Shown here piece after piece: positions 33,788 through 44,300 of a stretch of 64,000 nt of DNA. Position 1 is the first letter of the stretch. Each line of letters starts with the position of its first letter. The position numbers and the translations under genes are program-made. Source of the DNA: Acinetobacter suaedae. GTDB lineage: Bacteria; Pseudomonadota; Gammaproteobacteria; Pseudomonadales; Moraxellaceae. The stretch is taken from positions 1,922,001 to 1,986,000 of the forward strand of contig NZ_CP043909.1 of NCBI RefSeq assembly GCF_008630915.1, read 5' to 3'. The notes beneath the pieces are model-generated. The model was not told the origin of the DNA, did no database searches, and saw nothing but the letters and a program-made list of their open reading frames with translations.

Positions 33788-34405
33788 TCAGTGAATAAAA
33801 AATTGAACTGAATCTTTAATCGGAACAATAACAGATGCGACCAATAACAGTGCCATCACTGTATTAAATAATTCGACCTTACGTGGATGGTTTACAATCA
33901 TTTTCAACTTTTCGCCCATGTATGCCCATACTCCAACACTTGGAATACTCACCAATCCAAAGATCACACCAATAAAAACAAATTCTAGCAATCGACTATT
34001 TGCCGAGCTATAAGTCGTAATTGCTCCCATTGCCATAATCCATGCTTTCGGATTGACCCATTGGAATAAAGCTGCCCCCATAAAACTTAATGGCTTATCA
34101 ACTTTGGTATCCGTTTTAATACTACCAGCTCGATAGATTTTATAGGCTAAATACAATAAGTAGCTAATCCCTATGATTTTTAGGATTTCATAAAGCAAAG
34201 GCGAAGAACCTAATGCCGCACCAATTCCGTAACCAACTAGAATTACCATGACACCAAAGCCAAAACCAATCCCTAAAATATGCGGAATACTTCGCTTTAA
34301 GCCAAAGTTCAACCCAGAAGCAGCCAACATAATATTGTTTGGACCAGGTGTAATTGAGGTAACGGTTGAATACACAATAAAAGAGAAAAAAGTAAGTAAA
34401 CTCAT
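33788..34405 (-). CDS. LysE/RhtB family amino-acid exporter
   Basis: A 205-aa inner-membrane exporter with six hydrophobic segments. The family signature is near the N-terminus: TPGPNNIMLAASGLNFGLKR, then IPHILGIGFGFGVMVILVG. The central FQWVNPKAWIMAMGAITTY is the second conserved block. Members export lysine, homoserine, threonine or cysteine-pathway metabolites; specificity is unassigned. It is monocistronic. Confidence 0.88.
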   Translation of the reverse strand: MSLLTFFSFIVYSTVTSITPGPNNIMLAASGLNFGLKRSIPHILGIGFGFGVMVILVGYGIGAALGSSPLLYEILKIIGISYLLYLAYKIYRAGSIKTDTKVDKPLSFMGAALFQWVNPKAWIMAMGAITTYSSANSRLLEFVFIGVIFGLVSIPSVGVWAYMGEKLKMIVNHPRKVELFNTVMALLLVASVIVPIKDSVQFFIH

Positions 34406-34495
34406 ATAGAAAAATAATTCATTTGTTCAAATTTGCACTTACTATAACAGTTAATTCTCTCAACTTTTTATCGATTATTACAATAAAATTCATAT

Positions 34496-35470
34496 TTATT
34501 CAGATAACTTTTCGCCACAATGTGGGCAGTAATTCTTTTGCTTGTGCTGGGTGGCCTGCTCTTGCTCCTCTAATATTCTTTCCTTTACCAATTGCATAAT
34601 AATTTCATGGGTTTGCTCTTTAGGTAACCCTACTTTTAAACGAATATTTTCAATTTCTTTTTTATCATTTAACAAATCAATTCCTTTTGCTTGTAAAGAC
34701 TCACGAAACTCTTGCTCCAGTTTCTGATTGCGTAAGTTTAATTCATTGGCTAAACCTGATGCCAAAATCCCTGCTGGCAGTGCTGCGATCCCAACCCCAA
34801 GAATAGTAATCATCGCTCCTAAAAACTTCCCCATATTCGTTACTGGCGTTACATCACCGTAGCCTACGGTGGTTAATGTTACTACTGCCCACCACATTGC
34901 CATTGGAATCGAGCTAAACTCTTCTGGTTGTGCCTGATTTTCTACCACATAAATACCAGATGCCGTCATTATGATCATAATAATTAAGATAAAAATAACC
35001 GCCTGAAAAGATCCCTTTTCTCGATGAATCACACGTAATAATATCTGCAATGATACAAAGTAGCGCGTCAATTTGAGTAATCGCAATAAACGTAAAATTC
35101 TGAGGACACGTAAATCGATATTGACAAAGAAATTGAGATACGCTGGAAGGATTGCGAGCAAATCAATGATTGCTCCACCACTCTTCATCCAAGCGTAACG
35201 TTGTTTCCATGCTGAAGACTGTGGGTTTTTTTCCGCAATACTCCATACCCTCAACAGATACTCAACCGAAAAAATAACGATCGAAATATTCTCAAATGTT
35301 TCAAATAACATCTGATTTGGATAAAAAATAGAGTCGATTGATTCCAGCATGACTGCCATAGCGTTTGCCACAATCAAAAATATGAGAAAGTAGTTAACGC
35401 CTCGACTAAAAGTAGTTTGATAGTCATCATCATGCAGTGTGCGATACACAAAACGTCTTAGTTGCGCCAT
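34496..35470 (-). CDS. Voltage-gated-like K+ channel
   Basis: A 324-aa six-transmembrane K+ channel. S4 is arginine-rich: LRVLRILRLLRLLKLTRYF (about residues 120-138). The selectivity filter is TVGYGD in AVVTLTTVGYGDVTPVT (near residue 200). S6 is followed by a helical C-terminal coil and an ending CPHCGEK with one CxxC. It should let K+ flow down its gradient and resembles KvAP/KvLm-type bacterial channels. The lone CxxC could be half of a zinc site completed on oligomerisation; that is inference. Confidence 0.88.
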   Translation of the reverse strand: MAQLRRFVYRTLHDDDYQTTFSRGVNYFLIFLIVANAMAVMLESIDSIFYPNQMLFETFENISIVIFSVEYLLRVWSIAEKNPQSSAWKQRYAWMKSGGAIIDLLAILPAYLNFFVNIDLRVLRILRLLRLLKLTRYFVSLQILLRVIHREKGSFQAVIFILIIMIIMTASGIYVVENQAQPEEFSSIPMAMWWAVVTLTTVGYGDVTPVTNMGKFLGAMITILGVGIAALPAGILASGLANELNLRNQKLEQEFRESLQAKGIDLLNDKKEIENIRLKVGLPKEQTHEIIMQLVKERILEEQEQATQHKQKNYCPHCGEKLSE

Positions 35471-35739
35471 ACCATATTTATAGTTTTATCAAGCAAGTTC
35501 AAAATGTAGCATGTTAGATCAAAATTTAATAAAAATTTCTATCACTCTTAGCACATTCCACAGCTATTCAAAACAATATGGTGATTAATTGAACGTTCTC
35601 ACAAGCAATCAACAAAATTCTCTTTGAATTACAGATCTCTAATCCTCAATAATTATGACTTAACGGTTATTTCTTTAAAGATTTATTCATAAATAACTAT
35701 AAGTTTGATTAAACCCATGACAACAAGGGGAAACAACCC

Positions 35740-37193
35740 ATGGGATTCAAAACTCTCCCTACATTTATCGCTATATCTCTTGCTCTCATTATTTGGTTCG
35801 TTATTCCTGTGCCAAGCGGTGTCGAACCTGAAGCGTGGCATTTATTGGCTATGTTTGTTGGTGTTATTGCCGCCATCATTGGCAAGGCAATGCCAATCGG
35901 TGCAATCGCTATTATTGCTATTACCTTAGTTGCAGTGACAGGTGTGACCAACGACAGTCCTACTGGCGCAATTCAAGATGCCCTGAGCAGCTTTGCTAAT
36001 CCACTGATTTGGTTGATTGGTATTTCGATCATGATCTCTAAAGGGTTGCAAAAAACAGGGCTTGGCGCTCGCTTAGGCTATTTATTGCAGTATGGGGCAA
36101 GAAAACCATTGGTATTGGTTATAGCATGGTGCTATCTGAGCTTATAATCGCGCCTGTCACCCCAAGTAATACGGCACGTGGTGGCGGGATTATTCACCCG
36201 ATCGTTCGCGCAATTTCAACCAGTTATGACTCAGATCCCGCGAAAGGCACTGAGGCACATATGGGAAAATATTTAGCACTTGTCAGTTATCACGCTAACC
36301 CCATCACATCAGCCATGTTTATTACTGCTACTGCTCCTAATCCGTTAGTCGTGGATCTGGTCGCAAAAGCAACCAATAGTGAAATCTCGTTAAGTTGGAG
36401 TACATGGGCACTGGCAATGTTCATCCCTGGACTAATCGCATTAATCGTGATGCCGTTAATTATTTACTGGATGTATCCACCAGAAGTAAAAGAAACACCC
36501 AATGCAACTCAGTTTGCAAAAGACAAATTAAAAGCCATGGGTGCAATTAGTTACCATGAAATTATTATGCTTGTGGTATTTGGTATCTTGCTTTTATTGT
36601 GGGCGGGTGTCCCTGCCATGATTTTTGGGGCATCTTGGGTAGTTGACCCAACCACTACGGCATTCATAGGCTTGGCGTTATTGCTACTTACAGGTGTTTT
36701 AACCTGGGAAGATATCCTGACACAAAAAAGTGCATGGGATACGATTACTTGGTTCGCTGCCTTGGTAATGATGGCCACTTATTTGAATAAACTCGGCTTA
36801 ATTGCATGGTTCTCAGGTGTACTCGAAAATAGTATTGGCTCTCTAGGTTTAAGCTGGATGCCTGCATGTTTGTTATTGATGCTTGCTTATCTGTATGCTC
36901 ATTATATGTTTGCAAGTACCACCGCCCATATCACGGCAATGTTTGCTGCATTTTATACCGCGGGTATTGCGCTTGGTGCACCGCCTATGTTGTTTGCCTT
37001 AATGATGGCCGCAGCTTCTAGCATCATGATGACCTTAACCCATTATGCAACAGGAACTTCACCTGTGGTATTTGGTTCGGGTTACACCACACTGGGTGAA
37101 TGGTGGAAAGCTGGCTTTGTCATGAGTGTGGTCAATATCATCATCTTTGTGGTGATTGGCGGACTGTGGTGGAAGATGTTGGGGTATTGGTGA
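35740..37193 (+). pseudogene. SLC13/DASS dicarboxylate:Na+ symporter, broken by a one-base deletion
   Basis: Two overlapping open frames, 35740-36147 (frame 1) and 36126-37193 (frame 3), together form one 484-residue transporter of the CitT/YbhI type. The first gives IWLIGISIMISKGLQKTGLG; the second gives LIIAPVTPSNTARGGGIIHP (the SNT substrate motif), then SYHANPITSAMF and HYATGTSPVVFGSGY. The break is at the AAAA run 36102-36105: one more A would read ARKTIGIGYSMVLSEL without interruption. A good AAGGGG ribosome-binding site precedes the ATG. It is either a recent pseudogene, a sequencing error, or a slippage site; the rest of the gene is undamaged. Confidence 0.85.
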
Positions 37194-37201
37194 TTTAAAT
37201 T

Positions 37202-37234
37202 GAGGAACATTCTACGCGAATAGGAATGTTCCTC
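37202..37234. terminator. Terminator hairpin after the symporter gene
   Basis: Perfect 11-bp arms GAGGAACATTC (37202-37212) and GAATGTTCCTC (37224-37234) between converging genes. Confidence 0.7.
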
Positions 37235-37344
37235 TCTAACTTAAAATAAGAATTCTTCCCTATAAGCTCACAACAGTCATCGTAAGAAAATTTTCATTTT
37301 ATTCAACTAAACAGAATTATGCCTAAATGTCATAAACAACTACC

Positions 37345-37926
37345 TTACTTTGAATAATAATTTTCTCTACTAACTAAATCGCTCCATTGTTTATGGCTAT
37401 AAATTCTAAGATTTTCTAACTGAGTTCCCACCAACAAAAAACGATCATCCCATGTAAGAACTTCCCTATCATCTTCTAGTTTTCTTTCTGAAAACTTTGG
37501 AAAAATATTGGCATTAAAATACATTATCCCTATTTCAAGTAGATGCTTTACCTCTCTAGGATTTTCAGGCAGAGAATGAAATCCAGGCATAATTTCTATT
37601 AACTTGCAGGCAATTTTATGTGGCTCAGAATACAAATCATCCAAATACCATTTCTGATCAGCACCTTTCCATATATATGCTTCTGAACTATTTTGCTCGA
37701 TTAACAATGTCTCAGTAATAGCATTCGGATCTTGATACCAAACGATAAATTCTAGACTTTTAGTAGGAATAATTGAAAACGTTGGAGGTTTTAGATACGG
37801 ATACACTTTTAATATCTTAGAAAATAATTGTTGGATTGAGTTTTTTAACTCCTCAAGATTTTGCTCTTTATAAAAAATATTTTCTAACTCAAGGATATTG
37901 TCTTTTAAATTTAAGATGCTTTTCAT
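37345..37926 (-). CDS. Hypothetical protein, 193 aa
   Basis: I do not recognise this protein. It lacks a signal peptide or membrane segment and looks like a soluble mixed alpha/beta cytoplasmic protein. It starts with a helical, charged N-terminus (LKDNILELENIFYKEQNLEE) and has tryptophan- and tyrosine-rich patches (WKGADQKWYLDDLY, HKQWSDLV). It is separated from upstream acnB by a strong terminator and is more AT-rich than acnB. Such small isolated proteins are sometimes immunity or DUF-type accessory proteins, but nothing in the sequence shows a role. Confidence 0.6.
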   Translation of the reverse strand: MKSILNLKDNILELENIFYKEQNLEELKNSIQQLFSKILKVYPYLKPPTFSIIPTKSLEFIVWYQDPNAITETLLIEQNSSEAYIWKGADQKWYLDDLYSEPHKIACKLIEIMPGFHSLPENPREVKHLLEIGIMYFNANIFPKFSERKLEDDREVLTWDDRFLLVGTQLENLRIYSHKQWSDLVSRENYYSK

Positions 37927-37933
37927 TTTATAA

Positions 37934-37965
37934 AAAATAAGGGCTGAATCTTCAGCCCTTATTTT
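37934..37965 (-). terminator. acnB terminator
   Basis: A perfect stem (arms 37936-37948 and 37951-37963, AATAAGGGCTGAA / TTCAGCCCTTATT) extended by A/T pairs, with a T run on the minus strand directly after acnB. Confidence 0.93.
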
Positions 37966-37981
37966 TAGCTAAATCAACAGA

Positions 37982-40621
37982 TTAAGTCAATTGAGCAGCT
38001 TGGATTTTCTTCGTATCTACTTGATCAGCTTCTTTGGTGTATTCACCCATTTGATCAAAGTTCAAGTATTTGTAGATGTCAGCAGAAGCGCTGTCGATTT
38101 GCGACGCGTACTGTTGATATTCTTCTGGGCTTGGTAATTTACCAAGTACCGCAGCAACAGATGCAAGCTCAGCAGAAGCTAAGTAAACGTTTGCACCTTG
38201 ACCTAAACGGTTCGGGAAGTTACGAGTAGAAGTCGATACACAAGTTGTGTTCGGCGCTACACGTGCTTGGTTACCCATACACAATGAACAGCCCGGCATC
38301 TCTGTACGCGCACCAGCACGACCATAGATGTTGTACATGCCTTCTTCCATCAATTGATGCTCGTCCATACGCGTTGGTGGAGCCAACCATAAACGAGTAG
38401 ACAATGAACCGCTTGGTACTTTATCTAACAATTGACCCGCTGCACGGAAGTGACCGATGTTCGTCATACAAGAACCGATGAATACTTCATCAATTTTGTC
38501 GCCTTGAACGTCAGAAAGAAGTTTTGCATCATCTGGATCGTTCGGGCAGCAAAGAATTGGTTCTTTGATGTCAGCAAGATCGATTTCATATACTTTTGTA
38601 TATTCAGCATCAGCATCAGCTTTTAACAAGCTTGGGTTGTCTAACCACTTCTGCATGTTTTCAGCACGACGAGCAAGTGTACGCGCATCGCCATAACCTT
38701 CAGCGATCATCCACTTCAACATAGTGATGTTAGAACGTAAGTATTCAGCAACTTTCTCTTCAGAAAGCGTGATTGAACAACCAGCAGCAGAACGTTCAGC
38801 AGATGCGTCAGAAAGTTCGAATGCTTGCTCAACAGTCAAGTCATTTTCCATTTCTGTTAAGTCGATCTCAAGGATACGACCAGAGAAGATATTTTTCTTA
38901 CCTTTCTTCTCTACAGTTAAGTCACCAGCTTTGATCGCATAGTAAGGAATCGCATGTACAAGGTCACGTAAAGTGATACCAGGCTGCATTTTACCTTTAA
39001 ACTTAACAAGTACAGACTCAGGCATATCAAGTGGCATAACACCTGTTGCTGCTGCGAAAGCAACAAGACCTGAACCCGCTGGGAATGAAATACCGATTGG
39101 GAAACGAGTATGTGAGTCACCACCAGTACCTACTGTATCTGGAAGTAACATACGGTTTAACCAAGAGTGGATAATACCGTCACCTGGACGTAAAGATACA
39201 CCACCACGGTTCATGATGAAGTCAGGTAATGTATGGTGAGTTGTTACGTCAACTGGTTTTGGATACGCAGCTGTGTGACAGAAAGACTGCATCACTAGAT
39301 CAGATGAGAAGCCCAAGCACGCTAAGTCTTTTAACTCGTCACGAGTCATAGGACCAGTTGTATCTTGAGAACCAACAGTCGTCATCTTAGGTTCACAGTA
39401 AGTTCCTGGACGGATACCTTGACCTTCAGGAAGACCACATGCGCGACCTACCATCTTCTGAGCTTGAGTGAAGCCTTTACCAGTGTCAGCAGGTTGTACT
39501 GGAGTACGGAATAAAGTAGAAGGCTCAAGACCTAATTCTTCACGCGCTTTCGCTGTTAAACCACGACCAATGATCAGGTTAATACGACCACCAGCACGTA
39601 CTTCGTCTAGAAGTACAGGTGTTTTAAGTTCAGATTCAGCGATTTGAGCGCCGTCTTTGAACGCTGTAACTTTTGCTGCAGTGTGATCAATTTTCAATAC
39701 AACTTCGTCGCCCATGTTCATGTTGGCAACGTCGATTTCTACAGGTAATGCACCTGCATCTTCCATTGTATTGAAGAAAATTGGAGCGATCTTAGAACCT
39801 AAGCACACACCACCATCTTTTTTGTTTGGAATGTGTGGAAGTTCATCACCGAAGAACCAAAGTACAGAGTTAGTTGCAGATTTACGAGAAGAACCTGTAC
39901 CAACAACGTCACCCACGTAAGCAACTTGGTTGCCTTTCGCGATCAATTCTTTGATTTGGCTTAATGGACCAACTTCACCTGGTTTCTCAGGATTGATACC
40001 ATCACGCTCATTTTTAAGCATTGCATTTGCGTGTAATGGAATATCTGGACGGCTCCACGCATCCTGCGCTGGAGATAAATCATCCGTATTCGTCTCACCT
40101 GTTACTTTGAACACAGTGATTTTGATTTCTTCTGGCACGTCTGGACGGCTTGTAAACCATTCAGCATCAGCCCATGATTGTAATACTGCTTTTGCATTTA
40201 CATTGCCAGCTTTTGCTTTATCAGCAACATCATGGAAGGCATCAAATACAAGAAGTGTTTTCTTCAACGCTTCAGCAGCTAATTCTGCAAGTTCAGCATT
40301 GTCTAGAAGTTCAACAAGTGGTGCTACATTGTAACCACCAAGCATCGTGCCAAGTAAGTAAACAGCACGTTCTTTTGATACAAGTGGAGAGGTCGCTTCG
40401 CCTTTTGCAATCGCAGCTAAGAAAGCAGCTTTTACATAAGCAGCTTGGTCAACACCAGCTGGAACACGGTTTTCAAGCAAGTCAACTAAATATGCTTCTT
40501 CACCTGCTGGTGGATTTTTTAATAATGCGACAAGTTCAGCAGTTTGAGCATCATCAAGTGGCTTCGGTGGGACTCCGAGTGCGGCACGTTCTTCAACGTG
40601 TTGGCGGTAAGCTTCTAGCAC
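37982..40621 (-). CDS. acnB: Aconitate hydratase B
   Basis: An 879-aa bifunctional aconitase B / 2-methylisocitrate dehydratase of the TCA cycle, with the B-type N-terminal HEAT-like domain (residues about 1-155: MLEAYRQHVEERAALGVPPK). 4Fe-4S ligand cysteines are visible in EVFIGSCMTNIGHFRAA and PGCSLCMGNQARV. Also present are SSRKSATNSVLWFFGD, GTGGDSHTRFPIGISFPAGS and FPNRLGQGANVYLASAELAS. The start is GTG at 40621, with a GAGGA ribosome-binding site, and gives the E. coli-like N-terminus MLEEYR. Its 5' leader contains a terminator-like hairpin; the 3' end has a strong terminator. Confidence 0.97.
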   Translation of the reverse strand: MLEAYRQHVEERAALGVPPKPLDDAQTAELVALLKNPPAGEEAYLVDLLENRVPAGVDQAAYVKAAFLAAIAKGEATSPLVSKERAVYLLGTMLGGYNVAPLVELLDNAELAELAAEALKKTLLVFDAFHDVADKAKAGNVNAKAVLQSWADAEWFTSRPDVPEEIKITVFKVTGETNTDDLSPAQDAWSRPDIPLHANAMLKNERDGINPEKPGEVGPLSQIKELIAKGNQVAYVGDVVGTGSSRKSATNSVLWFFGDELPHIPNKKDGGVCLGSKIAPIFFNTMEDAGALPVEIDVANMNMGDEVVLKIDHTAAKVTAFKDGAQIAESELKTPVLLDEVRAGGRINLIIGRGLTAKAREELGLEPSTLFRTPVQPADTGKGFTQAQKMVGRACGLPEGQGIRPGTYCEPKMTTVGSQDTTGPMTRDELKDLACLGFSSDLVMQSFCHTAAYPKPVDVTTHHTLPDFIMNRGGVSLRPGDGIIHSWLNRMLLPDTVGTGGDSHTRFPIGISFPAGSGLVAFAAATGVMPLDMPESVLVKFKGKMQPGITLRDLVHAIPYYAIKAGDLTVEKKGKKNIFSGRILEIDLTEMENDLTVEQAFELSDASAERSAAGCSITLSEEKVAEYLRSNITMLKWMIAEGYGDARTLARRAENMQKWLDNPSLLKADADAEYTKVYEIDLADIKEPILCCPNDPDDAKLLSDVQGDKIDEVFIGSCMTNIGHFRAAGQLLDKVPSGSLSTRLWLAPPTRMDEHQLMEEGMYNIYGRAGARTEMPGCSLCMGNQARVAPNTTCVSTSTRNFPNRLGQGANVYLASAELASVAAVLGKLPSPEEYQQYASQIDSASADIYKYLNFDQMGEYTKEADQVDTKKIQAAQLT

Positions 40622-40639
40622 AGTGTTATTCCTCTTCTT

Positions 40640-40687
40640 TAAAAAATTACTTGTAAGTTCCAGCTTTCTACAAGCTTTACAAGTAAT
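40640..40687 (-). promoter_or_regulatory. Terminator-like hairpin in the acnB 5' leader
   Basis: On the minus strand ATTACTTGTAA pairs with TTACAAGTAAT (plus positions 40677-40687 and 40646-40656, perfect 11 bp, 20-nt loop) and six Ts follow, 14-20 nt before the GAGGA ribosome-binding site. It has the form of an intrinsic terminator or attenuator upstream of acnB. Confidence 0.6.
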
Positions 40688-40845
40688 ATGGACAGCAAAA
40701 TTTTACTAGACTTCGCAATAAAAGTTAATGCAACTGCCGTATTTCTACGTGATGACCATTATTTTATAGCGAAATGTTGCACCCTTTTAAATACCGCTTT
40801 GGTAGTAGATCAAAGTCCAGTAAAACAATAAATTAGACCCATAAA

Positions 40846-40869
40846 AAAAGACAACTGGTGTTGTCTTTT
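40846..40869 (-). terminator. Terminator after the small lipoprotein gene
   Basis: AAAAGACAAC (40846-40855) and GTTGTCTTTT (40860-40869), a perfect 10-bp stem with a T run on the minus strand. Confidence 0.88.
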
Positions 40870-40880
40870 CGGTAAATACA

Positions 40881-41246
40881 TTAAAATGATTTATAATTTG
40901 GAAGCTCATCGTGTGGTGTCGCTAAACACTGCTCTGTGAACTTTTGCTTCATTTCATCACGAATTGCACTTGGATCAGACTTCAATTGATCAACTGGTAT
41001 CTCATACACTTCATCTATGATCTGCAAGATGAACTTATGGATCGTCTTATCTTCAATTTTTCCCGCATGTTCGATTGCTTTGTGTTTCTCAATTGCATTT
41101 TGACGGTCTAATGTAATCGAACGCGCTGCATTACCTACACTAACACAAAAACCATGCCATTTCTCTTCTGGCGTTAATGGCTTTTTGTCAGCACATCCAA
41201 CCAAGACCAAACCTATTGCAATCAACAAAACTTTTTTCATCATCAT
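40881..41246 (-). CDS. Small uncharacterised lipoprotein
   Basis: A protein of about 121 aa with the signal KKVLLIAIGLVLVGC, so lipidated at the Cys of LVGC and placed in the envelope. The mature chain is a helix-rich charged domain with two cysteines (FCVSVG and EQCLATP), perhaps a disulfide. Three ATG codons stand together at 41246, 41243 and 41240; the frame opens further upstream (41267), but the signal peptide favours these. It is monocistronic, with its own terminator. Function unknown. Confidence 0.7.
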   Translation of the reverse strand: MMMKKVLLIAIGLVLVGCADKKPLTPEEKWHGFCVSVGNAARSITLDRQNAIEKHKAIEHAGKIEDKTIHKFILQIIDEVYEIPVDQLKSDPSAIRDEMKQKFTEQCLATPHDELPNYKSF

Positions 41247-41353
41247 ACTGCGGTTAATTTGATGCACACATCATACTGAAAGCAAGTTATTTTGCAAAAT
41301 GAACCATCTAAAAATAGCGTTCTTCGCAATAAAAACATACAAATTACTGATGT

Positions 41354-41389
41354 AAAAAAACCTGCTTTATTTACTAAAACAGGTTTTTT
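41354..41389. terminator. tamB terminator
   Basis: An A run with ACCTG (41354-41364) pairs with CAGGTTTTTT (41380-41389); the T run on the minus strand ends the tamA-tamB transcript. Confidence 0.82.
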
Positions 41390-41397
41390 ATTAAAGC

Positions 41398-44300
41398 TTA
41401 GAATCGCCAATTGTAGAAAACGTCAATTGCCCGCTCTAATGATTGACTCGCTTCTAAATATAAACGGCGATTCATCTGATAACGTAATGTCAATTTATTC
41501 ACAGGTGTGAAAACACCAACACCATAACGAATAAACAGATCTGGTGTGATGTAGCCTGTTAAACTTACCTGCGTATCATCACCTGTTCCTTGGGCATCAA
41601 GTGCTAATCCACTTAATCCAAAAGTTCGTCCAATTTGATTGGTTAATGCACGTGTACCACCCAATCCCATACTAATACCAGCCGCAGCAATGGTGTTATT
41701 CACATCAGATTTAAATCCTTCTGTGTTACTTAAACCACTACCACCTTCATTAATACGCCCAGTCAGCAATGCATTAAGAGCCTCTTGCTCAGATAAGCCC
41801 GCATCATTATAAATCTGAACATTTGGAACTGTTGCTGTTCCTGTTACACGAACACCAACCATACTTCCTTGCACTGATTTATTTGCATCTATATCTAATG
41901 TAGGGTTTGCAAGTGGGCCATTAAAACGAGCAATCGCACGATTCAGATCTAAGCTTTGCCCATAGGCTTCAATCTTCACTTTCTGACTAACCCCAATTGC
42001 ACCATTAGCACGCATAGCTGTCTCTAAACCACGTTGAGACAAGTGTAATCGTCCAACCAAAGGAATATTACTCTCAAAGCCTTGGAAGATAACTTGGTTG
42101 CCTAATGTAACGGTCATATCTGCCCGAATATCCCACGGTTTAGCGGCTCTTAAGGTCGCAAGCAGATCCTGACCTTGATGAACTACACGTACATCAGGAG
42201 AAACCGACACAACTGTTGCTGTGGTTTCAGGCATGGAAATCCTTGCGCGCGGTACATCCACAGTTCCTTTCAAACTTAAACGCTGATCAAATGGGTAGAC
42301 ATCCAAACTTAGATCAGGTTGCACAATCGCAGTAATCATTGGTGCCTGACGAACGAGTAAATTATCGCCTTTTAAAGTTAAAGATAAATGAGGATTATCT
42401 TTCCAATCAAAGCGGCCTTTTATTCGCCCAACGCCTTGACCACTATTAAATGCTCCATCAATACTTGCAGTGTCTTGGCGAATAGATGAATAAAGCTGCA
42501 TATTGGTGAGGTTAACAGGCAGCGAAATCATACTAATCGCCCCATTTTTCAGACGCATTTCACCTGTAAATTGAGGTTGAGTTAGCGTGCCATTTATTTT
42601 CCCTGCCAAGGCCAAAGTTCCAGCCATCGAGCGTACATCTTTGATAAATGGTTTAAATACTTTGAGCTGAACATCATCAAAAGCGACTTCTCCACGCATC
42701 GGCATACCCGTTTGGAATGGATCGATTACAACATTCGCATAACCCGTGCCAATATCAGGTGTTTTCATATCTACACGGAATAACAAGCCATCATTGATAC
42801 TTTTCGCAATCAAGCTTAGCTCATCATAAGTCACTGTCGTTGCTGGATCTTGAGGATCTTCCGCAGCCAAACCAATTTCACCTTTACGCGTCACTAGTCG
42901 TGAGTCTAATTTAGGTCGTGTACCTTTAGTCCAAGATGCTTTAGCGTAACCATTTAATTGTCCTGTAACAGCTAGACCCTCTGGCATAAATGCAGCAAAA
43001 TCTTTTAAATCAAGATCTTTGGTTATAAATGAAAAATTACCTTTTTCAGGGCTAATTCTTGCAGGTTGATCTAGACAAAGTTGACTCTCAGCACTTTGCC
43101 AACAATGTTGTCCAACATATAACTCCGTACGAGCTGTGGTATAAATCACAGGTGTATTTTGGCTTTGTGCCAAACTCACACGACGTGAACTAAATTTTCC
43201 TTTCTGAATTTGTCCAAGCCAATCATTATTTTGATTAAAGCCACCTGCAAGCTGAACATAAAAATTGGTATGTGCATTTTTGGTTTCAAGTTTTAATAAG
43301 TGAGCTTTACGCGTTCCAGTTAGATTGAGAGTTGCATTTTGTAGCTCACGCTTACCACTACGCAATTGATCTATTGTTGCTGTTAACTGAGTTGGTGTTG
43401 TTTCAGAGGTTGGTAACTCACCTTGAATACGTAAAGACTTAACGCTTGCTAAATCATTAAAAGCGAAACCATCTACCACAAGATTTGCTGTTGCGCTCAA
43501 ACGTGGTTGGGACTGAACATTTAAACTACCGTAAGCACGTCCACGCAATCCTGGATATAATTCATATAAAGCAGGCGCATTCACTTTAAAACGTAAGCTT
43601 TGTGCATTCCCTGTTGCTTGCAACTGGTTCTGTCCGTAGGCGAAGAATAAATCATTTGCTTCAAATTGCTGTGGTAGAAAACCAGTTTGATTCGAATCTA
43701 ACAACAAAGATAAATTACCACGACCACGTATTGGTCTATTGTTTAAGAATCCCGCCACATTGAGCTGACGAATATCAACACGTTTAACTTGCTCAGACCA
43801 GACGCCTTGAGTTTTAACATGGCCAGATATTTCACCTTTAAGACTTGAAACAAAATATTGAGGCTTGAAGCGAACTAAAGATGTCTCTATGTTCCAGCCT
43901 AGTTTATCTTGGAGATCAACAGTACCCGTTGCGAACAATTTCCCGGCAACACCATCATGTTTCAACTCATTGATTTTTAAGTTGGTTGGTGTACCTGTAA
44001 TATTGACTTTTAATAAGCCATTCCCTTGATTTAAAGCATTTAAAGAACCATCGTAATCAACAGCAAAACTTTTAAATCCTCCACCCGCTTTTACGTCATC
44101 AAACATCAGCGTGGTTGTAGCCTTACCTTGTAATGCAATCGTTTCTTTTTGATTCGATTGAGCCAACTGGCCTTGTAAATCAATTCGTTCAAATTGAATA
44201 ATTTGCTGATTTGGTTTAGCAAAACCCGAAGCAAGAATCTCCCCATTTAGTACATTAACAGGAGCTGCTAAAGCAACTGTTTGAGGATTAAAATCTTGGG

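Noticed and set aside
38432..40656. Plus-strand open frames opposite acnB
   Set aside because: Antisense shadows of the conserved acnB reading frame; serine- and cysteine-rich without family features.
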